A DNA stretch of 64,000 nt from Phallusia mammillata (GCA_003260075.1 QLIY01000165.1:143243-207242), one strand, 5' to 3'; counted from the first letter of the stretch, positions 1 through 13,698 are shown. Numbers and translations are program-made. Notes: generated by a model not told the origin, from the letters alone.

Positions 1-3000
1 ACACTGCCTGTTCCAAAACGATATGCAAATAGTGAGTGAAAAGCGTTGATATTAGTAAAGTCTGGATACGTCGGCATCGGGAACATGTTTTGAAATTGAC
101 TTTGTTGTGGACCGAAGTCATATGTGAAGTACTTGTTGGTTGCGTTGTGTCCCAGACTAGTTGGACTCGAAGATTGAGTTGGTTTAGGATGTTCCTTGGT
201 GTCATTTACTGTTTCAGCAGTTTTGAACTCGCTAAAAACTATTTTCACAAACACAAGGTTAACATTTTTGGCCGTAATTTGGGTAAAGCTACATGTTTAT
301 TGTGTTTTTCAATTGTTTTATTGTGTTTGGACCTTCAATTTAGCAGTTTAGCTTAACGTTGGTTAAAATACACATCGTACCTTCATCATAAGGATCTGTT
401 GAAAGTGTTTTTTTAGGATGAGGATACAGTTTTTGCTGCTCCGAAGTCCTATCTCGAAATTGTTGTTTTTTCCAGTGAATTGATTGGTACAAACTGCCAG
501 AGGTAGCAGAGTCATTCAGCAAATCGGAAGTAGAATTAAGTCGACGCCCAACCACTTTACAGAAAACAAAATATCATATTGCAATATATACTCGATCATT
601 ATTATTGGACTAGATATCGTTTTTTTATTTATTCAATTTAAAAAATTACAATTTTCCTTTACGAAAATAGTTTTTGGTGTGTTAAATATAGCCTATTATT
701 TCAATGCTCGTCTCATGTAAACGAAGTCGACAAACCTATTTTTACTGCGGAGACAAACAACTTTAACAAAGTGACTTTATCAAAAAATCAGAATACTAAC
801 TTTTCATATTTTGTGATTATACCTTTAGTTTTATATATTTAATGTCTTTAAGTTTTCTAGGCAGAATGAATCATATTCATAAGGTGATATAACCCGAGTT
901 TCATGTGTTATGAAATGCGTTATCGTAGGCAGTGCAGTAAAATCTGTAGTTGTACCTGAAAATTTGTCCGCTTTTGAAGACTCACCCTCGGATTTCGAGT
1001 GATGAAGAATTGGCATCATTTCTTTCGTAGAACTACCACCGTTTCTCGTTTCACAAAGTGGTAAGTGAGCTCTGTGTGCAAGTTCTCCCATTACAGCGAA
1101 GGAATCTACAAAACAATATGTTAGTATACTGAATCACAAAGTAGAAAGAACTGATAAAGGGTAAATTATGGTAAATAAAATCTAAACCGAAAATACATGC
1201 TTGTGCTCTTGAAAAGTTGTTCCTAACAAGATATTAGAGACACAACAACTAATTCTTCGTGCTTTGTCAGGGCCGTTTTTGCAGAAATCAACTACCTATA
1301 TGATATTATACACCTTTACGAACCTGATGCTCGACGTGGTTTGTCCAGATAACCCCCTGTTGATGGATTTGACTCCACCTGTAAAATAAAATGTCAGCTT
1401 AGCAAGGTTTGCGTGGTAAGTAAGGCAATGCGAACGGTGTTACGTTAAACCTGCAGTGGTGACGCACGTACGTAAAGTTGTAGCCCCTACCTTTAAACAT
1501 AAATCACGCGGTGACGTAGATTGTGAGTGAGCTGGGCCGTTTGCATCTGAAATGAGGGGAAATCAGTTAATGAGAGGATTTTTTAGTCATCATATATCAC
1601 ACATTAGCTCGTTAATTACCAAAGGAAGCTTTAGTTGTCTATACGTTAAGTCGGTGAATCACTAACGAAGTTTTAAAGCCTATAGGTACTGAAAACATAA
1701 TCAAATACAAAACTGCAAGTAACACAAATGCCACAAAGTGTTGAATACATACCTCTTGGGGCTAACGACAACTTCAAGTCATCTTGCCTTGCAGACATTT
1801 TTTTCATTCTGCAAAAAATGCATAGAAAACTTGTACATGCTGAAAATTCGGAATGTATTACGTGTATTTACGTGTAATTGTTGCATGCTTCGACCAGTTT
1901 GTAGATTTTAAGAGTCTTTGCTGCTTGAAGGATATCAGACACAGATTGATCATCAATTGTCAGAGTATTAGTGTACACAAAATCAAGCAGAGAGGTGAAT
2001 CCATTGCGAGGAAGGTCAAGATTAATGACTGTTACATTTTCCTGAAAACATTAACCACATAAACTTAACTTTTATACGACGTTTTTAAACAAGGCAATAG
2101 GTGTTTTGAAACTTGATGGTATAACTTGTTTTCTTATACCTGTAACCTTCAATAGGATCGCAATAATCCCACGGACTTGACTGACCCTAAACGATTCGAC
2201 GACGTATAGTTTATAATTTGTTGTGACGCGACCTAAGGGCACTACTTATCTTGGTCGCCTGGCTCACTTGCAGCCGTTTCCTAACAATGCTCCGGGTTTT
2301 AAATTTTGTTTCATGCAACAGTCACTTGATTATGTTGTCCAAGAGGTTCTTTGCAATTTTACCCCACACAATGATTAAAAACATAGTGCAGCTATATACA
2401 ACGTTGTTTATGTCGTTAAAAATACCTGGGTCAGATTGTTGTCTGTGAAGAACTTCTCCCGACAGTATTCGCTGCATGAAGCCATTACCGCTTTGTGGGC
2501 GTAAAATTCCTGTGAAAATAATAAAATATATTTACGGGATACATGGTAAAATAAACAAAATACAAACAAACACTGATGAAAGTATATCAACCGAATTTAT
2601 TGCCTCCAACAATGTCCGGGATTCCCTTTCACGCTTTTATTGCGTAATACCACAAACACCTGTCCCCTTCACTGGGTTAAAATTTATGTGTCACAGAGTT
2701 CCCAGAAAATGCGTGGAAGGTGTCGTCTTGTACCTGCGCTCTACTTTGTTTGAAGTTTCTCTAACATCGCGCTGGATAATATTGTTTCAAATCGCTTCCT
2801 TAGATTGTGATGGGTGCAACGTATCGTTTGACTTATACTGACAGGTTTATCCTGAACAACCCGTGCTTCGTGTCGGTACAAGCACCTTGGCGACAGCGAA
2901 GAACGTGCCGAGTAATTCGCCGTATATTGCAAAAACAAAAAACAAAACTTCATGCATGATCGGCGACATGGATGAGCGTCTTGTAATACGAGCATGTTCC

Positions 3001-3941
3001 TACTTCCCTTAGAGTTCTAGCGCTTATACGATTTTGATACACTTGAGCTCGCTATGAAAGTATAACGTCTTGTTTTTGACAAACGTGCCAATCCGGAAAC
3101 GCCTCTTGGCAGCTTTTATGTCCAGCTCGATCGACGATGTTGCGCAATCGCGAAGCTTAATCCTATACCTTACCTCGCCCTCCAGACAGAACAGCACATC
3201 ACATAATATTCGTCGCTGTCTCATCTCGTTCATTCCTTGGAGCATGCTGTTTGCACTCAGGCTCGGCTGGTTGCTTTTGATGGCATTGCTGTGCACTGAT
3301 TGATGTTCGCCGTCGCTAACGCCATTTTGTTGAATGGCGTTGTTCCGTTCACGCTGTTTCGATTGCAATTGCGTACATGTTCGTGGCGACTCTGCACAAA
3401 CAATTTGGCAACACCTTTGATTGCAAATTTATTCTTTTTAATATAAAACTACGGATTTATTTATATTTTATTGTTTTTGTCGGCACAAAATATTGGTTAA
3501 TGCATTGCGTTGTGACACGGCAAATGGGTTTCCCATTTATGTCCAAACTACCGTCACGTTATTGCGTTGATAAATAATAATTGACACATAAAACGGAATA
3601 AATAGCGTGCTATAAAAACGCTAAAATGCACAATTTCAAAATAGATTAAGCATAGACCATACACACCTGATTGATCATTAAAAGATTTGGGCGATTCCGA
3701 TTTCATAACCTTTGGCATACTTAAATCATACGGTTCGTTCGTTTCCTCTGGAAATATAAACAAGAATACCGTATTTTTCTGATAGCAACGAACGTTTACA
3801 ATGCTTACCTTCAAATTCCGACGAGTTGTCTGTCGTGTCATTGCAGCTTGTTTCCATTTCAGGCGGATTAGGATTGTGATTGTTGGCAAGCAAAACAGCT
3901 AATGTACAGTTGTCTTTAAAATGAGAAGTTACGCCAGCCAT
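1..3941 (-). CDS. BTB/POZ-domain protein, 3' end beyond the window
   Basis: Eleven coding exons on the minus strand join in frame through GT-AG introns: 3941-3809, 3747-3667, 3391-3174, 2509-2426, 2041-1872, 1808-1753, 1546-1491, 1378-1324, 1105-956, 554-381 and 238 to the edge. The start is the ATG at 3941. About 471 residues are visible and the last exon is still open at position 1. Residues about 115-226 form a BTB/POZ fold, recognised from the LQGMNEMRQ..CDV start, the FYAHKAVMASCSEY block and the DILQAAKTLKIYKLVEAC end. BTB domains mediate dimerisation and recruit co-repressors or Cullin-3. Residues 50-54 read PYDLS, fitting the CtBP-binding consensus PxDLS, so a transcriptional repressor role is inferred. 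No zinc fingers or kelch repeats are seen; they could lie beyond the edge. The last three exon joins are the least certain. The first five exons are duplicated in the mirror arm. Confidence 0.8.
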
Positions 3942-6900
3942 CTGTGCTCTAATCGCGTTGTAAACCAATTTAAATTTAACGTTTTCAATTAAGATATTCG
4001 CTTTAAAAACGAAGCATCTAATAATACCAAAGAAAGAAAAAATTCGTAGTAATCTGAAAGTATTTATAACTAATCTTCATTTGTTTTTAGTCACATGACA
4101 CACGAAAACAGGAGCAATATTTTTCCAATTAGTTTGACCACAGACTGATTACTCCGACTCGCATCTCGCTTATCTGCGCTGATGTACGTTCAACCAGATC
4201 ACCTGCAGTTGAATCGCAGCCAAGTTCCGCTTCCAATTCGCATTGGCTAAATTCTAATGCCTCGTAAAGCTACACCGCTATCATGCTCCGGTGAAACTTT
4301 CCGTTCTGCGGCACGCTGACAGGCGCTGTCCAAAAGTTCCCGCTGAAATACGCGGCCACCTGTACGCCACACAACATTTTCGCTTTATTCTCGTATCATT
4401 CTGGCATGTTAGCGGAAACATCGAGCAGCCAAAACAAGATTGGAGCGCATAGTGTAACGTTACCACTCTCTTTCGGTTCCATGAATATTTTTTTACCTCA
4501 GCTGTTCGGGCTTACTTAAGTCTATACAACAGTGGCGTGACTTAAACGGATGAGCGCCATGTGGACATGCAAATGATGCTGCACGCCTGGATAAGTGAAG
4601 CCAGGTACAAACTAATTGAACAAGCAGCAATGCGCACACTGAAAGATTATGACGAAAAACTCGCAAATAATACGTCACGTTGACCCTCGCTCGCGGGATC
4701 AGGCGAACGACGGGGAATTAAGACAACAGCGATCGTCGCTGGGGTCATTCGGGTTCGTTATTGCAACGTGGATCCTTGCCCTTAGGTAAAGCCTTCTACG
4801 TGTCGGTGTGCGCTTTTGTCTGTGACACGCCAAATTCGCAGTTGTTTAGCTTATCTTGTTTACAAATATTCCTTGTCGCTACATGGCTTGACAGATGCAT
4901 GCAATTTAATTTGGGCGGTTGTACGCGAAAGCATTTCTTTCAGTTTATGAACGCGCAGGCCGCTTCAAAAGTGAACGACTTTTATTGTCGCCACATTAGA
5001 GGACAATAAGGTCAGAACGCTCAACGCCTTAAGATACACCTTTTATTGTGCGCACATTTAAACAAAGTCAAAATTACGCAAGTTTAATTGAGTGCGTTGT
5101 TGAAAGGGGACAGGTTCATCCGCGCTTTGCGACCTCTGGCCTCTTGATCTCCACCTTATAACGTGTCGCACACGTTATTAACATGCAAGCTGCACACTCT
5201 TTCTCCGCTTCAAAACAGTGCGTAGTCACACAACCGTTATGTGCATCAAACCGCGAACAAAACTATCCCAAACGCACAAAGGATTTCGCGTCGTTTTGAG
5301 GATTGATTGCGGGGTCCTTATTTGTTTATGTTTTGATGCGTTCTATGATTATGCAGAATCCCCACTGCAATTAGTTTTGCCTGTGCCTCCGGAAAGGCTG
5401 CATATTATCCACTCTGCCATTAAGAGACGAATATTATAGGACGCCATTGATTGGTCAACGCAACTGTAAACGATATCGTTCAGAAGAATTCTAGTCATTT
5501 AAACGGCGCGTCAGAGACGTGTCTATTTACTATTGCTTCACATTTCGTAGCTGGGAGGGTTTACGATACCACTGGCTATGCTTCGACAATAAAAGACCAA
5601 TGTCCTGGCATTAACCTTTTCTTTTGCGGAAATGAACTGTTATATGACTAATCAACCACGGATTTCATCAACAAAATAGTTGCGGAACTGCTAATCAGGT
5701 GAATTTTCACTTAACAATCTAACCCGAACCAACAGCGCTCTTATAGAATTGTGCTAATTTCATGCACGAACGTTTAGGCTGTGAATGATAGTTTTTTGTT
5801 ATTGTGCTGCTTATAAGCCACAGATCGAACGATGTCATTAATATTGAGTTTCACTTTATAAAACGGCGCTGTGTGAGAAGCTCGCGACTGTTGTCGAGGT
5901 GAGAACCAAATTAAACAATGCCTCAGTCAAACAATTCCCACGAACTACCGCGGAAAGGTTAGGAAAAGAATTCCTCGAGGTTGTACACACAGACAAAATG
6001 GCGTCGGCGCACTCGTTTGAGGTGCAAACAATGCCCACCAATCGACATATGTAATGCGATCTCTGTGGAACTACTAGACATCGCGCGGTATTAATTAAAG
6101 AGTAATTAAATTGGGAAAGTGTCATTCCATTCTCATGACCCCGGTCTGTTGATTTGCTGTACCACAACATCACTCCTGGTGGTTACAAGGAACCAACTAT
6201 GTTGTGGGGTGCATCGTATAGGGATCATTCAACAGGAAACCCACAAAGAAAAATGCATTTCATAATTTTTGAGATACCACTCGTTATGTTTCAAGTGTCA
6301 GTTAAGTTAACCGACACATTTGAATTCCGGTAAAGTAAACAGCTTATGGCTGCATCTGTGCCAATGCTTTACAACCTGGGCCGTAGCACCCACTTGCGGA
6401 GATTTTGTTTTGTTGTTTGAGCAGTAGCCTATGCGAATTTCAGTCATACAATGCATCAAATTATGATCGTGGGCACAACGATTGTTAGTTATACAAACAA
6501 TACATGGGTGGTTAGATTCTAGGGCCCCCTCGATTGGTCCCACCAACTCAATTCAACCATTACAAATAAAAATGTTGGCACAAAAGGCCATTTTGCAATA
6601 ACCAGTAAATTGACAGTACGTGGCTTTCAATATTTGCCAATCTATCTACTGCTCTATACTGCCTACGCCGGTGCGCAACTTTCTCTTGAAATATGCTGCT
6701 CGAAATAAAAGAAATAATAAAGACATAGTATTTCCCAATTACAAACACTGAACCATTACAACCTTACGGCAGGATGTATCTGTGCCGTATTGACTGGTAA
6801 TTCCCACCTGCATATGATTGAGTGGATTGTCTGTGAATTTCTTGGAGGGATGTTGGTTTCAGTTTTCATTCAATGAATACCGAAATGTATGCAACACACT

Positions 6901-9900
6901 TTTACAATTTTTATCCATAAAACATGTCACCTTTTCATTAACAAGACACTAACCAATCTAAGGTATATGTACTTGCGAACGCATTTTTTTTAAAAAGCCT
7001 AAGGAGTTGTCAAATGTGTTTCTGATGCTATTATGTGTGTGTAACCTATTGTCTTAAAATACAAATGCAAGACAAAGTATTATTTTTATAAAATATATTA
7101 GGCACATAAATAGCTAAAGAACTATTTAAAGTTGGATGTTCTGCTGCATGCGGGTTTGCTTTATTTAGAGATATTTTTTTCATCTACCGTCCAATGTTGG
7201 CTATGGTTGCACGTTAATTCCCAGAAATAATGTTTCCGGAATAGTGCTGCCACCATATCTCTGGCCTTTGGGCTTTACTCCAATTAAAAACAAAGGCCAA
7301 TTTGTGTGATTCCATTCCCTTTTCGTAAATTGTATTTGCTAACTGCATCATCATGACTTTCGAACTAAGGTGTACAGTTTTTTTTGCAGAAGGAAGAGAT
7401 TTTTGTATCAAAACATCACAAAATGGCACTTATGAACGTTCAGTACAGCAACCCTAAAACCAGTAAAGTAAGCTTTTAAGTTTTTCTTAGCAATTCACCG
7501 AATCGACCAAATTAGGGTCGGACCGAAACCGAATATTTGGCGGTTTGGCCGGATGAATTCTGGTAGAACTACTAACACTGAGCTTGGGCTGGCCCCCGGC
7601 CTGGGAATTTCTGGTAGGTGGCGCAACGGAGCATAGGCGTTTATGGTGCTGACTCAGCAATTTGGGTTTATGGTAAGAATGATTGCTGAGTGAGCACCAT
7701 AAACGCCTATGCTCCGTTGCGCCACCTACCAGAAATTCCCAGGCCGGGGGCCAGCCCAAGCTCAGTGTTAGTAGTTCTACCAGAATTCATCCGGCCAAAC
7801 CGCCAAATATTCGGTTTCGGTCCGACCCTAATTTGGTCGATTCGGTGAATTGCTAAGAAAAACTTAAAAGCTTACTTTACTGGTTTTAGGGTTGCTGTAC
7901 TGAACGTTCATAAGTGCCATTTTGTGATGTTTTGATACAAAAATCTCTTCCTTCTGCAAAAAAAACTGTACACCTTAGTTCGAAAGTCATGATGATGCAG
8001 TTAGCAAATACAATTTACGAAAAGGGAATGGAATCACACAAATTGGCCTTTGTTTTTAATTGGAGTAAAGCCCAAAGGCCAGAGATATGGTGGCAGCACT
8101 ATTCCGGAAACATTATTTCTGGGAATTAACGTGCAACCATAGCCAACATTGGACGGTAGATGAAAAAAATATCTCTAAATAAAGCAAACCCGCATGCAGC
8201 AGAACATCCAACTTTAAATAGTTCTTTAGCTATTTATGTGCCTAATATATTTTATAAAAATAATACTTTGTCTTGCATTTGTATTTTAAGACAATAGGTT
8301 ACACACACATAATAGCATCAGAAACACATTTGACAACTCCTTAGGCTTTTTAAAAAAAATGCGTTCGCAAGTACATATACCTTAGATTGGTTAGTGTCTT
8401 GTTAATGAAAAGGTGACATGTTTTATGGATAAAAATTGTAAAAGTGTGTTGCATACATTTCGGTATTCATTGAATGAAAACTGAAACCAACATCCCTCCA
8501 AGAAATTCACAGACAATCCACTCAATCATATGCAGGTGGGAATTACCAGTCAATACGGCACAGATACATCCTGCCGTAAGGTTGTAATGGTTCAGTGTTT
8601 GTAATTGGGAAATACTATGTCTTTATTATTTCTTTTATTTCGAGCAGCATATTTCAAGAGAAAGTTGCGCACCGGCGTAGGCAGTATAGAGCAGTAGATA
8701 GATTGGCAAATATTGAAAGCCACGTACTGTCAATTTACTGGTTATTGCAAAATGGCCTTTTGTGCCAACATTTTTATTTGTAATGGTTGAATTGAGTTGG
8801 TGGGACCAATCGAGGGGGCCCTAGAATCTAACCACCCATGTATTGTTTGTATAACTAACAATCGTTGTGCCCACGATCATAATTTGATGCATTGTATGAC
8901 TGAAATTCGCATAGGCTACTGCTCAAACAACAAAACAAAATCTCCGCAAGTGGGTGCTACGGCCCAGGTTGTAAAGCATTGGCACAGATGCAGCCATAAG
9001 CTGTTTACTTTACCGGAATTCAAATGTGTCGGTTAACTTAACTGACACTTGAAACATAACGAGTGGTATCTCAAAAATTATGAAATGCATTTTTCTTTGT
9101 GGGTTTCCTGTTGAATGATCCCTATACGATGCACCCCACAACATAGTTGGTTCCTTGTAACCACCAGGAGTGATGTTGTGGTACAGCAAATCAACAGACC
9201 GGGGTCATGAGAATGGAATGACACTTTCCCAATTTAATTACTCTTTAATTAATACCGCGCGATGTCTAGTAGTTCCACAGAGATCGCATTACATATGTCG
9301 ATTGGTGGGCATTGTTTGCACCTCAAACGAGTGCGCCGACGCCATTTTGTCTGTGTGTACAACCTCGAGGAATTCTTTTCCTAACCTTTCCGCGGTAGTT
9401 CGTGGGAATTGTTTGACTGAGGCATTGTTTAATTTGGTTCTCACCTCGACAACAGTCGCGAGCTTCTCACACAGCGCCGTTTTATAAAGTGAAACTCAAT
9501 ATTAATGACATCGTTCAATCTGTGGCTTATAAGCAGCACAATAACAAAAAACTATCATTCACAGCCTAAACGTTCGTGCATGAAATTAGCACAATTCTAT
9601 AAGAGCGCTGTTGGTTCGGGTTAGATTGTTAAGTGAAAATTCACCTGATTAGCAGTTCCGCAACTATTTTGTTGATGAAATCCGTGGTTGATTAGTCATA
9701 TAACAGTTCATTTCCGCAAAAGAAAAGGTTAATGCCAGGACATTGGTCTTTTATTGTCGAAGCATAGCCAGTGGTATCGTAAACCCTCCCAGCTACGAAA
9801 TGTGAAGCAATAGTAAATAGACACGTCTCTGACGCGCCGTTTAAATGACTAGAATTCTTCTGAACGATATCGTTTACAGTTGCGTTGACCAATCAATGGC

Positions 9901-11401
9901 GTCCTATAATATTCGTCTCTTAATGGCAGAGTGGATAATATGCAGCCTTTCCGGAGGCACAGGCAAAACTAATTGCAGTGGGGATTCTGCATAATCATAG
10001 AACGCATCAAAACATAAACAAATAAGGACCCCGCAATCAATCCTCAAAACGACGCGAAATCCTTTGTGCGTTTGGGATAGTTTTGTTCGCGGTTTGATGC
10101 ACATAACGGTTGTGTGACTACGCACTGTTTTGAAGCGGAGAAAGAGTGTGCAGCTTGCATGTTAATAACGTGTGCGACACGTTATAAGGTGGAGATCAAG
10201 AGGCCAGAGGTCGCAAAGCGCGGATGAACCTGTCCCCTTTCAACAACGCACTCAATTAAACTTGCGTAATTTTGACTTTGTTTAAATGTGCGCACAATAA
10301 AAGGTGTATCTTAAGGCGTTGAGCGTTCTGACCTTATTGTCCTCTAATGTGGCGACAATAAAAGTCGTTCACTTTTGAAGCGGCCTGCGCGTTCATAAAC
10401 TGAAAGAAATGCTTTCGCGTACAACCGCCCAAATTAAATTGCATGCATCTGTCAAGCCATGTAGCGACAAGGAATATTTGTAAACAAGATAAGCTAAACA
10501 ACTGCGAATTTGGCGTGTCACAGACAAAAGCGCACACCGACACGTAGAAGGCTTTACCTAAGGGCAAGGATCCACGTTGCAATAACGAACCCGAATGACC
10601 CCAGCGACGATCGCTGTTGTCTTAATTCCCCGTCGTTCGCCTGATCCCGCGAGCGAGGGTCAACGTGACGTATTATTTGCGAGTTTTTCGTCATAATCTT
10701 TCAGTGTGCGCATTGCTGCTTGTTCAATTAGTTTGTACCTGGCTTCACTTATCCAGGCGTGCAGCATCATTTGCATGTCCACATGGCGCTCATCCGTTTA
10801 AGTCACGCCACTGTTGTATAGACTTAAGTAAGCCCGAACAGCTGAGGTAAAAAAATATTCATGGAACCGAAAGAGAGTGGTAACGTTACACTATGCGCTC
10901 CAATCTTGTTTTGGCTGCTCGATGTTTCCGCTAACATGCCAGAATGATACGAGAATAAAGCGAAAATGTTGTGTGGCGTACAGGTGGCCGCGTATTTCAG
11001 CGGGAACTTTTGGACAGCGCCTGTCAGCGTGCCGCAGAACGGAAAGTTTCACCGGAGCATGATAGTGGTGTAGCTTTACGAGGCATTAGAATTTAGCCAA
11101 TGCGAATTGGAAGCGGAACTTGGCTGCGATTCAACTGCAGGTGATCTGGTTGAACGTACATCAGCGCAGATAAGCGAGATGCGAGTCGGAGTAATCAGTC
11201 TGTGGTCAAACTAATTGGAAAAATATTGCTCCTGTTTTCGTGTGTCATGTGACTAAAAACAAATGAAGATTAGTTACAAATACTTTCAGATTACTACGAA
11301 TTTTTTCTTTCTTTGGTATTATTAGATGCTTCGTTTTTAAAGCGAATATCTTAATTGAAAACGTTAAATTTAAATTGGTTTACAACGCGATTAGAGCACA
11401 G
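3942..11401. other. Mirror-symmetric 5' flank between the two BTB gene starts
   Basis: Apart from the hairpin itself no convincing gene is seen here. Short open frames occur as mirror pairs, for example 5856-6173/9170-9487, 6307-6546/8797-9036 and 7214-7429/7914-8129. None shows splice structure or a recognised domain. The stretch should hold the promoter and 5' UTR of the BTB gene. If the palindrome is an artefact, only 3942 to about 7671 is real sequence. Confidence 0.5.
5158..5178. promoter_or_regulatory. 9-bp inverted repeat around CGC (ACGTGT..ACACGT)
   Basis: Two perfect 9-bp arms (ATAACGTGT and ACACGTTAT) flank CGC about 1.2 kb upstream of the BTB start codon. The mirror copy is at 10165-10185. 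Such dyads can bind dimeric bHLH, bZIP or nuclear-receptor factors, but nothing here proves use, and chance occurrence is possible. Confidence 0.2.
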
Positions 11402-13526
11402 ATGGCTGGCGTAACTTCTCATTTTAAAGACAACTGTACATTAGCTGTTTTGCTTGCCAACAATCACAATCCTAATCCGCCTGAAATGGAAACAAGCTGC
11501 AATGACACGACAGACAACTCGTCGGAATTTGAAGGTAAGCATTGTAAACGTTCGTTGCTATCAGAAAAATACGGTATTCTTGTTTATATTTCCAGAGGAA
11601 ACGAACGAACCGTATGATTTAAGTATGCCAAAGGTTATGAAATCGGAATCGCCCAAATCTTTTAATGATCAATCAGGTGTGTATGGTCTATGCTTAATCT
11701 ATTTTGAAATTGTGCATTTTAGCGTTTTTATAGCACGCTATTTATTCCGTTTTATGTGTCAATTATTATTTATCAACGCAATAACGTGACGGTAGTTTGG
11801 ACATAAATGGGAAACCCATTTGCCGTGTCACAACGCAATGCATTAACCAATATTTTGTGCCGACAAAAACAATAAAATATAAATAAATCCGTAGTTTTAT
11901 ATTAAAAAGAATAAATTTGCAATCAAAGGTGTTGCCAAATTGTTTGTGCAGAGTCGCCACGAACATGTACGCAATTGCAATCGAAACAGCGTGAACGGAA
12001 CAACGCCATTCAACAAAATGGCGTTAGCGACGGCGAACATCAATCAGTGCACAGCAATGCCATCAAAAGCAACCAGCCGAGCCTGAGTGCAAACAGCATG
12101 CTCCAAGGAATGAACGAGATGAGACAGCGACGAATATTATGTGATGTGCTGTTCTGTCTGGAGGGCGAGGTAAGGTATAGGATTAAGCTTCGCGATTGCG
12201 CAACATCGTCGATCGAGCTGGACATAAAAGCTGCCAAGAGGCGTTTCCGGATTGGCACGTTTGTCAAAAACAAGACGTTATACTTTCATAGCGAGCTCAA
12301 GTGTATCAAAATCGTATAAGCGCTAGAACTCTAAGGGAAGTAGGAACATGCTCGTATTACAAGACGCTCATCCATGTCGCCGATCATGCATGAAGTTTTG
12401 TTTTTTGTTTTTGCAATATACGGCGAATTACTCGGCACGTTCTTCGCTGTCGCCAAGGTGCTTGTACCGACACGAAGCACGGGTTGTTCAGGATAAACCT
12501 GTCAGTATAAGTCAAACGATACGCTGCACCCATCACAATCTAAGGAAGCGATTTGAAACAATATTATCCAGCGCGATGTTAGAGAAACTTCAAACAAAGT
12601 AGAGCGCAGGTACAAGACGACACCTTCCACGCATTTTCTGGGAACTCTGTGACACATAAATTTTAACCCAGTGAAGGGGACAGGTGTTTGTGGTATTACG
12701 CAATAAAAGCGTGAAAGGGAATCCCGGACATTGTTGGAGGCAATAAATTCGGTTGATATACTTTCATCAGTGTTTGTTTGTATTTTGTTTATTTTACCAT
12801 GTATCCCGTAAATATATTTTATTATTTTCACAGGAATTTTACGCCCACAAAGCGGTAATGGCTTCATGCAGCGAATACTGTCGGGAGAAGTTCTTCACAG
12901 ACAACAATCTGACCCAGGTATTTTTAACGACATAAACAACGTTGTATATAGCTGCACTATGTTTTTAATCATTGTGTGGGGTAAAATTGCAAAGAACCTC
13001 TTGGACAACATAATCAAGTGACTGTTGCATGAAACAAAATTTAAAACCCGGAGCATTGTTAGGAAACGGCTGCAAGTGAGCCAGGCGACCAAGATAAGTA
13101 GTGCCCTTAGGTCGCGTCACAACAAATTATAAACTATACGTCGTCGAATCGTTTAGGGTCAGTCAAGTCCGTGGGATTATTGCGATCCTATTGAAGGTTA
13201 CAGGTATAAGAAAACAAGTTATACCATCAAGTTTCAAAACACCTATTGCCTTGTTTAAAAACGTCGTATAAAAGTTAAGTTTATGTGGTTAATGTTTTCA
13301 GGAAAATGTAACAGTCATTAATCTTGACCTTCCTCGCAATGGATTCACCTCTCTGCTTGATTTTGTGTACACTAATACTCTGACAATTGATGATCAATCT
13401 GTGTCTGATATCCTTCAAGCAGCAAAGACTCTTAAAATCTACAAACTGGTCGAAGCATGCAACAATTACACGTAAATACACGTAATACATTCCGAATTTT
13501 CAGCATGTACAAGTTTTCTATGCATT
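11402..13526 (+). pseudogene. Truncated mirror copy of the BTB gene 5' half
   Basis: Five plus-strand exons (11402-11534, 11596-11676, 11952-12169, 12834-12917, 13302-13471) are the exact mirror of the left-arm exons. They encode residues 1-228, including the PYDLS motif and the whole BTB domain, with no exonic difference seen. The copy breaks off in the intron after the fifth exon, just before the next acceptor, at the single N at 13527. Satellite DNA follows, not the sixth exon. It therefore cannot make the full protein. It is either a truncated duplicate or, more likely, a copy created by a fold-back contig in the assembly. Confidence 0.7.
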
Positions 13527-13527
13527 N
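13527..13527. other. Single N: contig join
   Basis: The palindrome right arm ends exactly here, in the BTB intron before the sixth exon, and unrelated satellite sequence begins on the other side. It marks a sequence join rather than a base ambiguity. Confidence 0.8.
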
Positions 13528-13528
13528 T

Positions 13529-13698
13529 TCTGACTTTGGTGTGTGTCATGGTTTTTGTGTTCTGACTTTGGGGTGTGTCACAGGTTTTGCGTGTGTCACG
13601 ACTTTTGTGTTCTGACTTTGGTGTGTGTCATGGTTTTTGTGTTCTGACTTTGGGGTGTGTCACAGCTTTTGCGTGTGTCATGAGTTTTGTGTTTTGCA
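13529..13698. repeat. Compound satellite, period 82 bp
   Basis: About two copies of an 82-bp unit are seen. Each is built from two 32-bp TTCTGACTTTGG-type blocks plus an 18-bp GTGTGTCA block. No coding potential. Confidence 0.8.

Larger units (their letters stand above)
1817..13526. repeat. Giant near-perfect palindrome (5.85-kb arms, 20-bp spacer)
   Basis: Every position x in 1817-7661 pairs with 15343-x in 7682-13526, and the constant sum means no net indel over 5,845 bp. The spacer is 7662-7681. I found only five mismatches while reading (left-arm 2819, 4066, 4277, 5826 and 7651), none in an exon. This is about 0.1%, far below the 3-4% seen between allele-like duplicates elsewhere in the window. 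The right end coincides with the N at 13527. The centre falls in a hAT-like repeat rich in CCGAA motifs. An inverted chimera or fold-back assembly fits best; a very recent or gene-converted genomic palindrome is the alternative. Confidence 0.95.

Noticed and set aside
5856..9487. Mirror-pair open frames in the palindrome flank as genes
   Set aside because: No splice signals, domains or codon bias; their duplication only reflects the palindrome.
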